From NCBI GenBank assembly GCA_030848705.1, contig CM061241.1, forward strand, positions 82,946,178 to 83,010,177: a stretch of 64,000 nt of DNA. The letters run 5' to 3'. The position numbers were made by a program, and so were the translations under genes. The notes under the pieces are model-generated. The model made no database searches and was not told the DNA's origin. It saw only the letters and a program-made list of their open reading frames with translations. Position 1 is the first letter of the stretch; the number at the start of each line of letters is the position of its first letter. Source of the stretch: Heracleum sosnowskyi (lineage: Eukaryota > Streptophyta > Magnoliopsida > Apiales > Apiaceae). This document shows positions 23,965 through 35,882 of this stretch, piece after piece.

Positions 23965-26900
23965 ATGGCACCTAAAAAGCAAAAGAAAACAAAAAAGGCG
24001 GACTCAGATAATGTTACCACTAAACAACTGGAGATTGTGGACAAAGCATCAGAAACTCTTGACTCTCAGACAGCTCAAGCATCAGAACCTCAACATGCCA
24101 ACTCAGAGCAACCCACGGTTACAACAACCGACACTTTTAGAACAAAGTCAGGAGGAAAGCGTGGTGTATGCAGAATGTACAATGTGATTGTGAAGAAAGC
24201 TCGCGGGAAAAAAACTAAAGTCACGTTCAATGAATGGGGAATTCCTGATGGTGAAACTAGGGCGCGATTGCAGTCATATATTGGAATGTTGGCCAGGACT
24301 ACGATTCCAATCGACATTGCTAGTTGGCCAAATGTGGATCCTGAATTAAAATCAAAGCTTTGGATAGATATTCAGGTTAGATATACTATTTTTACATGTT
24401 TTGTGAATTTCTCGTATTTAAAATTCTCATTTTACTTGTGTGTTTTCCAGTCTACATTCAAAGTGAAACCACAGTGTGAGGACTTTGTCCTAAAGTCTGC
24501 TGGTTGTAAATGGCGACAATTCAAGACTAATTTGACGAGGAAGTTTGTGCGGCCATATGTTGGACAGAAGAAGAAACTGAGTAAGCCCCCAAAGCAATAT
24601 GCTTATGTTAGTAAGTCAACCTGGAAAAGATTTGTGAGACAGAGGACTGATCCGGCATGGGAGGTTTGATTTAATTTTATAGCTAATTCTGTTGATTTTA
24701 TAGTTAATTCTGCATCTGTATATATGACATGTAATTATATTATTTTATTTTTAGGAAATACATGAAGTGCAGAGTGAAAGAGTTTCTCAAAGAAAATATC
24801 ATCACCGCTTATCGAGAAAGGGTTATATTGGTTTAAAAGAAGATGAAGTAAGAACTAAGTCATTATTGTCTTATTCGATAAAAAATTAGCATGAATTTTT
24901 ATATTTTTCTTCATTTTTAAACAGATGAAAAGTGGAAGGCTGGAGCCGGGAGTAGAACCTGATAGAGCAATTTTATGGAAAAAGGCTCGTAAACGAAAAA
25001 ATAGCGAAGAGGTTGAAGAGGTAGATGAAGATTTGGCGGTTGTATTCGGTAAAATTGTAAGTCTTCTATCATATGATTATATGATCATTTATAATTAATT
25101 AAATTTTAGACTCTATTTTAGTTTTCTAATTATTTTCATATCAATAGGATACGTTGTTGGAAAAGAAAGAGAAGGGTGAAATACAATTCTCTGGAGGTGA
25201 AGATGTTTTGACTACGGCTTTGGAGAGTCGTGAGCATTCTGGTAGGGTCCGCGCTGTTGGAGGGTACATCACTCCAAAACAGTACTTTAAATTGCCACGA
25301 GAGAAGAAAGTTCGAATCACAAAGGAAGAGTTGATGGCCCGTGATCGACAAAGGGATGAAAAAATTGAGAAAAAGACGCAAGCTCTTGAGGCAGAGATTG
25401 TTCAGCTGAAGGCAATGATTAGTTCAGGAATGATGAATCATCATCAATCCTCCCCAATGCAGTCAGTAAAGGCCAGTTACCAGCCGGAAAAGAATCAGCC
25501 TGCTGCAATTGTACTAGAATTTGACGAGGACGACTGTGTTCCTACAGATGCTCCCCCTAGGCCTTCACCTCCTGGAATTTTGGTATTTTTATTTTATTTC
25601 TTAATTTCTATGAATTGATGATTACTTTTTACCTTAGTATTTTAATTTGTTCATTTAAATATTGCAGGGGAACAGATCTTGTGAGCTATCTGTCGAGAGG
25701 ATAGAGAACAAGGTTGCATTTGGTATGGTGTATCCTCGCGAGGATAGAGAAAAAGTCCATGGAATTGATATACCACTTGGACATCAGTGTGTCTCTGTCG
25801 ATGGCATCATCAAACCAGATGCCTTGCTTCCAGTGCCGATCCATGCTGAATTGGAGACAGTCTGCGATGCACTTGGCTCTTTTGTAGCATGGCCTGAGGA
25901 ATTAATCAGCTACACAACTACTGCGGTACAATTTAATATGTTGTCTGAATTTTGAAATAAAAATGGTGCTTCTGAGGATATTAGAAATTAAATTGTGTTT
26001 AAATTTTAAATGGTTCAATGATCTACAGATTAAGAAAAATGTAAGGCCGCGTCCAAGTGCAGATAAAAGAAACAAGAGTGATGAGTTGTAGAAATTGAAG
26101 GCACAATTCTTTGAAGCAAAGCCAAGTGCAAAAGTGCCAAAGGGCTTTACCTTACTATTTAAACATGCAACTACCTGGATGAAAACTGCTGGGCTTTCGA
26201 TACAGATTGAATGCAAGTCAGATGTGTTTGGGCATGAAAAGATAATTTATTTGTTACATGAGAATATTTTGGCATTGTTGGAGTTTGAAATGCTAGGGCA
26301 AGCTGTAATTGCATCTTACATGGCGTAAGTTACATTTTTTTCTTTTTCCCATATGCATTCTAATGTTAGTATTCTTTTAATTGTCTCTACTTCTAATGTT
26401 GGTATCTTTTTTCGGTAGGCACTTGCATACTGAGACAAGTCAACGACCAGAATTGGCGGAGACGTTTGCTTTTATTGACCCTGGATCCACATTTAATTTG
26501 AATGGTGATTTTGAAGCTTACATTGTTAACCGGTTGAAGGAGGGCAACCCGGATCGGCTGTTCTTTTTGCCGCATAATCAGAAGTAAGTTCTTATATAAT
26601 ATTAGGATTACTAAAAAACTGGATAGTACTAAAAATCTGACTTTGGTATGTTTTTTAATAAAAACAGTATGCATTGGATTTTGGCAATTATTTGGGAAGG
26701 TGAAATTTATTTTCTCAATCCACTCCCTCACCCAACACAGTTTCCAGAACTAGAAAAAGCATTATCAAGGTAATTTTTTATTTACCGTAACATTTTGATG
26801 AAAATTCATGATTTTTTGTGTACAATGTATCAGTTTTATTTTTCATGCAGGGCAGTGAAATCTTTTAATTCAGAAACTGGTAGGGGCAACAGGACGCCGC

Positions 26901-27309
26901 CCAAGGCGAAGTTTCTGAGTGTAAGTACTTTTACACTTCATTTGAGTTCATTTCAGTACATAGTTATTATTAATATATGGTTTATATGATAAGTAGTATG
27001 TGTAATATGTAAAGTTATTTTTTGGAATAGGGATCCCCCAAGCAACCCGGTGGCCATGAATGTGCTTATGTAGTAATGCGCTACATGAAAGAAATTATCA
27101 ATGATACAAGATTGACTTTTGCTACAAAGGTGTGCGTCTTTTTTTTCTAATGCGTTACTTTTGAATTATAAAGGTGTAGTTTTTATTTTTGATTAATTGT
27201 GTTTGCTTGAATTATTTAGTGGCTGCCGAAGACTCGAGCGACGTACAACGAGGCCCAGCTTGATGAAGTACGTATTGAGGCTCTCAAATTCATCCAAGAG
27301 CACATCTGA
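23965..27309 (+). pseudogene. CACTA second gene: En/Spm-type DNA-binding part plus Ulp1-like protease part
   Basis: Twelve exons with GT/AG junctions: 23965-24375, 24451-24663, 24755-24847, 24925-25056, 25148-25582, 25668-25925, 26029-26324, 26419-26583, 26668-26769, 26851-26920, 27031-27129, 27220-27309. The N-terminal half is Lys-rich (MAPKKQKKTKKADSDN) with the plant En/Spm transposase-type region (KWRQFKTNLTRKF, VLTTALESREHSGRVRAVGG) and a coiled coil near residue 290. The C-terminal half resembles Ulp1/C48 cysteine peptidases: His in MHWILAII, Cys in GGHECAYVVMRYM with a preceding Gln. The position that usually holds the catalytic Asp reads Asn (YFLNPLP). An in-frame TAG at 26089-26091, at the border between the halves, separates them. 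The first half probably binds subterminal repeats; the protease target is unknown. Confidence 0.85.
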
Positions 27310-27784
27310 TAGCTTCTATTACTTAAGGTCTATTTAAATTAAGTGGTAAACATTTTGATTAACAGCTTGAAAGCTAGAAAACTGCTGGAAAATTTGGTTA
27401 CCAGTTTGGTTGTGGACAAGGTTTAGTTTCTAGTGTCTTGACAGTTTGGTATGCTTGTTAGGTGATGTAGTAGTAATTGCTGATGGTAGATTTATTTTGC
27501 GGATTGAATTGCTAGTCTGTAGGCAGTTCTGCAAATTGCTAGTTTATTTTGCGGATTGAATGTTGATGGATGTGTAGTTGATTTTGCGGAATGATGATGA
27601 TGGATTTGTGGTTAGTTTTGCGGATTGATGTGTTGGTGGTTGGATGTGTTTTCTGAATGGTGTAATATAAATTGTGGGATATATATTGTGAATGGTCCAT
27701 ATTCTGAAAGACAACGGTTTTATTTAATATAGGCTCGGAAATAATGTCTAATGGTAACAAATACATCGAAAGTTTTAACATATA
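27310..27784. repeat. 3' flank of the second gene
   Basis: Non-coding, with a repeated GATTTATTTTGCGGATTGA-type word between 27488 and 27640. Leads into the subterminal array. Confidence 0.6.
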
Positions 27785-28391
27785 CTGATGTCTAAGACCT
27801 AAATGTACATCAATTTTTAACGATAAAAACTGATGTCTAACACAAAGACATACATCACATTGTTTTACAATATCTGATGTCTAAGACCTAAATATACATC
27901 AATAAAATTGTGCCAAAACTGATGTCTAAAACCAAGATATACATCGCAATTTTTCTACAATATCTGATGTCTAAGACCTAAATATACATCAATAAAATTG
28001 TGCCAAAACTGATGTCTAAAACAAAGATATACATCACAATTTTTCTAAAATAACTGATGTCTAAAACCAAAACAGACATCGGACAAAGTGATGTCTAAGA
28101 GAAGCATATAAATCACTTTTTTTCTAAAAGGTGATGTTTATATGAGTTCATAACTTAGTGTGTTATATATTTTCTACAATATAATGCAAGTACTTTGTTT
28201 ATAAAATCAATTATATCTATAAAAATTGTAGCATAGACATCCAATTTTAAGTTATAACCGATGTGTATGTTAAGTTGAGACATCGGTTTATGGCCGATGT
28301 CTAAGATAGACATCACCGACTAAGACATCGGTTTGGAAAAAACATAGACATCGGCTGAAAACCGATGTCTATTGACCCTTTTCTTGTAGTG
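27785..28391. repeat. Right subterminal array (45-bp period) and terminal repeat
   Basis: CTGATGTCTAA recurs at 27785, 27830, 27874, 27919, 27964, 28009 and 28054, a near-exact 45-bp period. Alternate units are more alike, giving a 90-bp higher order. Each unit also holds an inverted TACATCA. After 28100 the word changes to CCGATGTCTA/ACATCGG, and the block ends in the TIR at 28379-28391. Confidence 0.92.
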
Positions 28392-29173
28392 TCCTTCTTC
28401 ATTCGACTAATCAAGCCTTTTTGTTGAAATAAAAAGTAGAAAATTCAGTTGTGGGGAGGAAGTTTGGTGATGTGTATGATTAATTATGGTGCCTACTAGC
28501 TTTTGACACTTCACCTTATTTGGCCTTACTTGACATACCTTGTCCCTAGCCCCATTACAACCCAAATAAAGACCTTTTGATTATCATCATTGATGTATGT
28601 TGTGTTAAAGTTAGATTGATACCAAATGTCAAGCATGCTTATGATTTAGTTGGAATAGAGTGATACACTTACCCTTATTCTTGAGTGAATATTCTTTTGT
28701 GAGTGAAAGGTGAGTTATTGCTTGTTTTTGCATTTGAGATTCCAAGTTTTGACTCAAAGTTGTACTCTTGTTGGCATAACATGATTACCAACTTATTCTT
28801 ACACTTGACATGGACTTTTGAGCACTTATGCATATTTCTTTGAGTAGACTAAGTGAATTCTTGCACATTCCACGACAAGACATTGCAAAGTCATTTTTGA
28901 TTCTTAAGTTGATGTAGCATGAGAGGACTTGTATGTTTGGCGTTGCATTGCCATGCGATCTTTTATATGAGCTAGATGGATTTTGTGGGTAAATTCACTA
29001 TAAACCCTCACGAGACCTCACTCGTCCACTAGGGCTGTCAAGGGGTTTAAAGGGCTTGTTGCATATGCCAAATGCAACCGTGATCACCTACGGAAGTGGT
29101 ATTATCTATTAGTTAGTAATTCATATTATATTAGTTTTTCTCGAGGACGAGCAAAAGATAGGTATGGGGGCAT
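28392..29173. other. Gypsy F internal non-coding sequence, right part
   Basis: Continues F after the CACTA insertion. No coding frame. Ends with GAGGACGAGCAAAAGATAGG and the polypurine stretch TATGGGGGCA just before the 3' LTR. Confidence 0.7.
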
Positions 29174-30212
29174 TTGATAGGTTCATAATTTAATACATTT
29201 TTAATACCTATTTTATGTCCATTTTCGTAATTTTATTATTGAATAAATTGTTTTCTTTTGTTTTGTAGGAAAATAAATAAAATCATATTTCAAGCAGAAA
29301 AAGGTGAAAAAGACAAGGAGATGGAAATACTTGAAGTCAAAAGGAAATTGGAGAAAAATTGGAAAACTTATCGGAGAAGAAAAAGGAATTGAGGAAATAT
29401 TTCCAGAATCTGATTTGTAGTCAAAGAACCCAAGCCCATTATTTTTCCTATATATATAGATCTCCTCTGTATTTGAGACTTATAATTGAGACACCTAGAA
29501 TTGAGACACCTAGAATTTTGTTTACCTAGAATTTAGACACCTAGAATTTTGTTTACCTATAATTTAGACACCTAGAATTTAGACTATATCTGATAATTAG
29601 GAGTATGATAGATTTATTATTGTCTTTCAATACAAGTTCTTTATATTTTATTCAAACACTTTTGCTTGCATTCTTTATATTTAATTATTTTGTTTCTTCT
29701 GCCATGTCTAGCTAAGTTAATTCTCCTAGGATGAAGATGAAGTTAATTTGATTATTGTTGATATCTTCTCCTTCCTATTAATTGGTTCTCATGATTTTTC
29801 TTGGTGCTTAATTGATCAATTGACAAAGTGATTTTGATATATTATTGTTACCGGATTTATTTTTCATAGCCTATGTTTGTTCCATGAAGTTTTGATGGGT
29901 TATTGTTAGATAACAAGTTTCATAGTATATGCTTGTCTCGTTAATTGATATATCTTATTTGTGAAGTAAAGAGAATTGATTTTAGGGCGAGTTGATATTA
30001 ATTGTGATTGATTAATGGATTCGGATTCCTAGGTTTTCCTTATCTGATTTTAATTGTTAATTAGGTTAAACAAATCTCAACTCAAATCTTATTTGTCTAG
30101 TTCGCCTGAGTTAATTGTTAGGGTTTTGAAAATTCATAGTCTCTGTGGATCGATCTGTGATTGCTACAACTAAACACTGTGCGCTTGCAGTTTACATTAT
30201 TTTTACACATCA
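29174..30212 (+). repeat. Gypsy F 3' LTR
   Basis: Matches 15001-15985 closely. At 29485-29575 it has extra copies of an ACACCTAGAATTTTGTTTACC-type unit, which account for most of the length difference. Confidence 0.92.
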
Positions 30213-30217
30213 AGTAT

Positions 30218-32615
30218 CACAATATACTTTCGAAAACAGTTATGCCTTCCATTAGCATATATAACGAAAATAGTATTCAAATAGTATTTCTCGACTGAGA
30301 TAATACTCAAATAACATTCCTCGAAAGATATAGTAAGCAAATATCATTCCTCGAATGATATCATACTCGAATAACAATCCTCAAAGTACATAGTATTCTG
30401 CCGATGGAATCCCTCCGGGTTTCCACGGCTATCTACATATCTCAAAATACCGACTCCTGATTTAGAGTCGAAAACAATGAATATGCTCTTATATTTAGAG
30501 CTACGAGGTAAACCGGTTCATAACTACTTAACTCAAAAGATTTGATATAATCCAAAGGTCACATCTATTTCAACAAGAAATAAGATATATCGCAAAACTG
30601 TCCAAATTTATACATGGCAAAAGCAGTATTATATAGTCAATACTTCAAAGTATAGATTTAGAAACTTGCATGCATCTATCATATGTATATATTTCATCTC
30701 AACAATTTTATACCATCACATCTATATACGATGTGAGGTTTGAAAGCATGCATAATACCATATGCATCATCAGAATATTATAACTTAAAATAAAGCATGG
30801 AATGAGAAAACTTGCCTGGAAATCCCGAAGTAGCAATAAGTCTCAGGTTGGTCCAGTAATCTAGAATCAACACAAGGTTCAAGATTAATAACTTAAACTC
30901 TTTCACCATACTAAGTATACATTAACTCACGTACAAGGTCCATTTTCAAGTTAACTCCTTAAGATCCTCTACTCGAGCATGCTCGCTCACGCATTTTTAT
31001 AAAATTGAGATTTAATCCTTTTAGCACGAAATCTTTTCGAGGGTCTTCCTAAACATACCTAGCATGTTATCACAAAGTTTCACATTCTAATAAGTCGCTT
31101 AAGGGGTTTGAGCACTATCTCAAAGTTCATGCAATGAACTACTTAGTTACGCGAAACCACTTTCACTGAAACATACATTTCTCTTAAACCGTAAATCGTA
31201 ACGACACGATTCTTTCGCTAAAACAATCTAGGAAACAAGGCCTACATGTTCATGGTTAGAAACTTCATGTTCATGCCCTTTAATTTAACCGTGATTTCTG
31301 CCTAAACTATCTAAGGAAATTTCGGCATGGTAACGGCGCTTATACGCGATTCCCGTGTTTTTAAACACTTCAAACAACCACCAATCAACAATCAACCAAC
31401 CAAACCAACAACCATTATACTTCATCAACACATCCAAAACAGCCTCTAAACATTATCATACACTAAATCAAGCCTCACAAAATCACTCATCCTCAAATCG
31501 AACATAAGATTCACGGATCTTAACGATAACACGAATAACGACTCTAATCATTATTTCAACCATAAAACTCATATAAACAAAAAGGGGCAGAGGTTTTTAT
31601 ACCTTCCTTAGAGCTTGAGAGACATTAACAATAACTTATAACCTCTAATCAAGCCTTGGGTGATCCTTGGAAAGCCTAGAGTTTAAGATCAAAGAAGTTA
31701 GTTCTTGAAATCACTATTCATCCTCATCTTGTAAAATCCATAACAAATCTAAATATAAGAGTTTGGTGATAATATTTTTACCAGGCCTTGTGATCTTCAT
31801 AAGCTTTCTTTTGAGTTATATACCTTCAAATGTGAAGCTTCCTAGCTAGGGTTTTGAGCCCCATCTTTCCGCTGAACAGAAACTGGAGAGATTGGGTTCT
31901 CCAACTTGGGGAAGCGATATTTCTAGTCTACACTCCTTTGTTGACTATGAAATTTTTAACAAATGTTACCCATGGAGTGGAGAAGCTATGGTTAAAATTT
32001 GGTGATTTTAGGACAAGTAGAGTTGGAGTTACGAATTTTGCTTTTCTCCTTGTGCAAGCTGAGCAGAAATCTGGGAAGAAAATGGGGAAGAGTATTTGCT
32101 TGCTTTCCTTGATATTTTGTGATAAAGTGATGAGTCATAGCCCTTGTTGCCTCATATCATGACATGTGTCAAGCATGCAAGAGTTGGGGAATAAAGTAGA
32201 TTTACTAGTTCATTTCGTCACCGCTTAATCTCGTAGAATGTTCGCAGGGTTTCTTTAGTGTTATATCGAAGTAGTTTACCGTAAACGGTCTTGATATCTC
32301 TAATTCTTTTATTAAATCCATATCCATGGAATTGATAATTTAAATCCTCCAATATTTTCAAATAATGATTAATCCGTCCGTTATTGGTGAAATTTCGGAG
32401 AAAACAGAAAATGCTATTTTTCTGATTCTGACAGCTTTTGCATTCCTTCATTTTCAAAGTAGATCACTAATACAACTTCGAAAGTTCATTATCCCGACTC
32501 GTACATAGGGTGGTCTGAAAATCTTTTTCGGTTCAGAAATTTACTATTCATCAGGATTTTACTATTCATCAAATAAATGTTTTTTTAACTAAGTCCAAAA
32601 TTTGGGGTTATTACA
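30218..32615. other. Unit E, right part
   Basis: Continuation of the long LTR-type unit after gypsy F. Contains short imperfect repeats of ATTCCTCGAATGATA type at 30280-30370. No recognisable gene; a 102-codon frame at 31854-32162 resembles nothing I know. Confidence 0.6.
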
Positions 32616-32620
32616 AGAAC

Positions 32621-34899
32621 CATCAGATTCTTCTCAATTATATATGTTCTTTGTTTATAAGGCAAATGGTCGCCAACAAAATTATATAATAAATCTATCA
32701 TCTTCAATAATAAATAATAAATCTCCAAATGTGGGTCATTAAGATACTTTATGATTTATGATTGATACATGGTTACATGCCTAGTTGTTATATACTCGCA
32801 ACCTGAAGTTTGTGAGTTTGATTGTTTAGTTAATCATATTATCAATAATATGCATTTATATGATGTTGATGAGTCTACTACTCAAATGTTCAATGAGAAT
32901 TATTGTGCATTTAAAATTTTCGAATATCTTATGGCATTTATTGATGCACATCTAGCCATCTAGTTATCAGATTGTCTCCCTATCATAAATTAAATTTTGG
33001 TCGGCTGTAATTGTTCCACCATAACAATAAGATAGAGTTGGATATACATTATAAATGAGTGGTTATCAATCATAATATATTTGGAGCCATCTTTGTGTAT
33101 TTGGCTATGACTCAATTTATTGAGTTTGTTTTTTCAAAATCAGGGGGAGAAAATGAATAGCTGGTAATATCTAGTAGGAATGAATTATCATTCCTCGTAT
33201 TGATCCTCATAGTAAAGAATATGAACCAAAAGTTCATAAGATAATTCATTTATATGTTTCAATTATTGTCAGATAGATATGCTGACCTGAAAGAGTGGCT
33301 ATATCACATGTACCAGCTACAAAAGCTCCAAATGAATATGTCCCGGAAGGACAACCTCAAGAGGCAATGCGTCTAAAGAACGCGTGAAGCGTGATAGACC
33401 AGTAGGTTCCATAACAAAATTATATGTATTATTAAAAGTAAAAAGGAGCAGTGATTGATGATGGCTAAATCGAGGAGTTAATAATTTTTGAATGATCTCC
33501 AGAAGAGACTGTAGACATGACAAAAGAAAGAAAAATGAAGGTACCTGAAAAATGGTGAGATCTCGATAAATTGTGTCATGTTCTTGAATAAAATGGAACC
33601 ATTAATCAAATCGACGTCGACAACATGAAATATAACACTTGAGGTTATAAACGAGGATCAGAAAATGAAATCTTGTGAATGTAGACGAAATTGGCCAAAG
33701 ATATAAGAAAATGATTAAATCGAGGCAAAATCTCTTGAAAGAGAAAATATTTGGAACAGAAATCTGCACACCTGAAGTTGTAAAGGTAGCGCGCTATAAA
33801 AAATATTATCTCTTACGAATAAAGAAATATGTGGAACTGCAGTTCGCACACCTAAGATGTAATGTCAGTGGGATGTAAATGGATATATGTGTGAAAGCAA
33901 AAGATTATCTTATGGTGGATATGATTATTTGATTTATAAATTATCTGACAATATGAGATTGAGTTAATGTACATTTATATGACCCGCTTGACAACATTTA
34001 ATTTTAATCCCTGAAGGATCTAAACTGCTGGAAGCAGTGAATTAAATTCTCGAGAACTAGTCCTATCAGATTATGAATGGATACGAACCAAAAGTTCAAC
34101 ATTAAATTATTCCGGAATGAAATACTTCTTGTATTCTCAAATTATAGGTGACAACTCATTAAAATCTCTGGCTAGAGTTGATGAAAATTAGAATGTGTTT
34201 CTAATTGACATCGAATGAGTTTCACCTTATAATTAAATTACCTTTGGATATTGAGCTTATTTTTATAAGCTGCAAAGTGTTCTTGTTGCTAAAGTACACA
34301 TAGAAATTTTTATTTAATACCTCCACTAACCTAATCGAAAAAGATTTAAATTGATTTTGCAGGTGTAAAGTGTTCACTCTGATTTTCATAATTTAGGTCT
34401 CATATTGAATATGTACTAACATATGGCGGAGATGTTATTATGCTATGAAATTCACGATTGCAGACACTCTATGAAATAGTATTGTGATGAAGATGGTCGT
34501 ATTGGAGATTCAATATAGCTCAGCACTATGGGTTTATTCAGGATTAAAACTCTACAAATTTTAGAATGTGCTGGCTACACAACTCAACGAAGAATACACT
34601 ATGAATTTATTTATCAAGGCGTTGTGAACAACTACATTTGAGAAGTTTTACAACAACAAACCTCATCAACTCAAAGATGTTATGCGGCCATGAGGGGGAG
34701 AATATGCGCGCTGCACTCTTTTTCCCTTAACCATGGTTTTTCCCACAGGTTTTCCTGGTATGGTTTTTAACGAGCCAGCTTCATGTGCGCATCACAAAAG
34801 TAATGTGCTTGTTCCTTTACTTGGTTTTTCTCCTACGGGTTTTTTCGAGTAAAGCCGTAACAATACAGTGTTTCATAATAGCGGACATCCAAGGGGGAG
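32621..34899 (+). pseudogene. Copia D pol remnant and 3' non-coding region
   Basis: Heavily decayed copia polyprotein. The best patch is about 33215-33415, where short runs in shifting frames (KIIHLY, ADLKEW, NEYVPEGQPQEAMRLKNA) match the linker between integrase and reverse transcriptase. Past about 33450 only hints remain, with many stops. From about 34670 come GAGGGGGAGAATATGCGCG and repeated TGGTTTTTCCCACAGG words, a typical copia 3' end. There is no YVDD motif I can read. Confidence 0.65.
34888..34899 (+). other. Copia D polypurine tract
   Basis: CCAAGGGGGAG ends exactly where the 3' LTR begins at 34900. Confidence 0.8.
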
Positions 34900-35155
34900 T
34901 GTTATGAATATCTTGAATATGAGTGGATGTCCTTTAAATATCTAGACTCTTGGCTTTTCAATTATCTAGACTCTTGCCTTTTCAATTACTTGTAACTCTT
35001 AAGACCTTTGGCTTTTCATTGTACTTATAACTCTCATATATAGCCTATATAAAGGCTTTGTGTATAGTTGAGAAGTTGACATCAATAAGAAGCAAAATGT
35101 TATCTCTCCCTCAAACTCTCCACTTTATACTATATTCTATAAAATATTTATAACA
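34900..35155 (+). repeat. Copia D 3' LTR
   Basis: 256 bp, same length as the 5' LTR, with about three base differences. Followed by the target duplication TTTTT. Confidence 0.93.
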
Positions 35156-35160
35156 TTTTT

Positions 35161-35470
35161 AATTTAGTGTTTTTTTTGGGGCTTTTGGCTAAATATTTGG
35201 TACCTACTGATTTGACCACAATCAAAAATTTAGTTTAATTTTAATTTCAAACAAGTTTAATAAGATTTATAAACTAAATTCTGCATCAATAAGATTTAAT
35301 TTTATTGAAAATAGCCTCAATAGCAGAAAAAAGATAACTATAAAACTAGGTGAATTGTGATAATCTCCAATTTTGGAGCTCCAAAATAATTTGAAGACGA
35401 ACTACTTCTCTGAGCAGCCCAAGCTGTTGGCTATATAATGAATCTTTGGGCCTACACCTAATGATGCAAG
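35161..35470. other. Unassigned sequence
   Basis: AT-rich DNA to the right of copia D. No feature seen. Confidence 0.6.
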
Positions 35471-35882
35471 ACAGGCCTTTAAAAAGCCGAAAGAATCAAT
35501 ATTATAGGCTTTGGGAGTCCTTTAATTAAAATAATTTAGAATAGGTTTACTTTTGTATTATTATTTATTAACATATTATAAAGTTTATGTTTTCAGGAAA
35601 GTAAATTTTTATGTATAAGGATGTCATTATTGTAAGTCGTTAAAGATTAATATTTTGGAAATTCCATATATCGAGTTTCCTGATTTTCTCTAGTGATATG
35701 ATTTTTGTCCTAACCCTAAAAGTCTATATCAAATATTCTTCTTCCCCAACTAAACTTAAACTTCATAATATATTTTCAATAATAATAGATAATTAACCTA
35801 TACTAGAGTGTTCTAATAAATGAGCTTCCAAAGCCTAAAATATTGCTCCCATATTTTTTCTTTCGGCTTTTTAAAGGCCTGT
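35471..35882. mobile_element. Inverted-repeat element with about 50-bp arms
   Basis: ACAGGCCTTTAAAAAGCCGA at 35471 has its reverse complement at 35863-35882, and the similarity continues inward through CAATATTATAGGCTTTGG versus CCAAAGCCTAAAATATTG. The 412-bp non-coding unit looks like a MITE or foldback element. I could not identify a clear target duplication, so the superfamily is open. Confidence 0.6.

Larger units (their letters stand above)
18522..28391 (+). mobile_element. CACTA (En/Spm) element, 9.87 kb, both genes present
   Basis: Ends are CACTACAAGAAAA (18522) and TTTTCTTGTAGTG (28391), with the 3-bp target duplication TCC on both sides (18519-18521, 28392-28394). Inside are a left subterminal block, a TNP2 transposase gene (20286-23647), a 12-exon second gene (23965-27309) and a right subterminal array (27785-28385), all in + orientation. 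This is the standard layout of an autonomous plant CACTA element. Two frameshifts in TNP2 and a stop codon in the second gene mean this copy probably cannot move alone. Confidence 0.95.
15001..30212 (+). mobile_element. Ty3/gypsy element F (Athila/Tat-like), non-autonomous
   Basis: LTRs at 15001-15985 and 29174-30212 are flanked by AGTAT on both sides (14996-15000, 30213-30217). After the 5' LTR lies TGGCGCCGCTGTCGGGGA, the primer site typical of Athila/Tat-type plant gypsy elements. Without the nested CACTA element F is about 5.3 kb, too short for this lineage. Only a fragment of pol survives; reverse transcriptase, RNase H and integrase are missing. A third LTR of the same family stands alone at 44495-45591. 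Confidence 0.92.
12763..32615. mobile_element. LTR-type unit E (probable long solo LTR), carrying gypsy F
   Basis: The unit begins TGTAACACCCCCAGATCCGG and ends GGGGTTATTACA, with AGAAC at 12758-12762 and 32616-32620. Without the nested gypsy F it is about 4.64 kb. No second copy of the terminal sequence is present, so it looks like a solo LTR of a family with very long LTRs (as in large gypsy or LARD-type elements). A complete element with unusual ends cannot be excluded. The only longer frame (31854-32162) is not recognisable. Confidence 0.75.
9797..35155 (+). mobile_element. Ty1/copia element D, outermost shell of a four-level nest
   Basis: Two 256-bp LTRs at 9797-10052 and 34900-35155 differ at only about three positions and are flanked by TTTTT on both sides (9792-9796 and 35156-35160). 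A polypurine tract (AAGGGGGAG) ends directly at the 3' LTR. Removing the element nested at 12763-32615 and its duplicated AGAAC leaves about 5.5 kb, a normal copia size. The coding region is heavily decayed despite the near-identical LTRs, so D probably moved as a non-autonomous copy or descends from a family with dead coding sequence. Confidence 0.9.

Noticed and set aside
27785..28100. Regularly spaced short words, superficially array-like
   Set aside because: They lie just inside a CACTA terminus and match the words at the other end, so they are subterminal repeats.
31854..32162. 102-codon + strand frame starting at an ATG
   Set aside because: Inside the long LTR-type unit, no recognisable domain. 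Probably chance.
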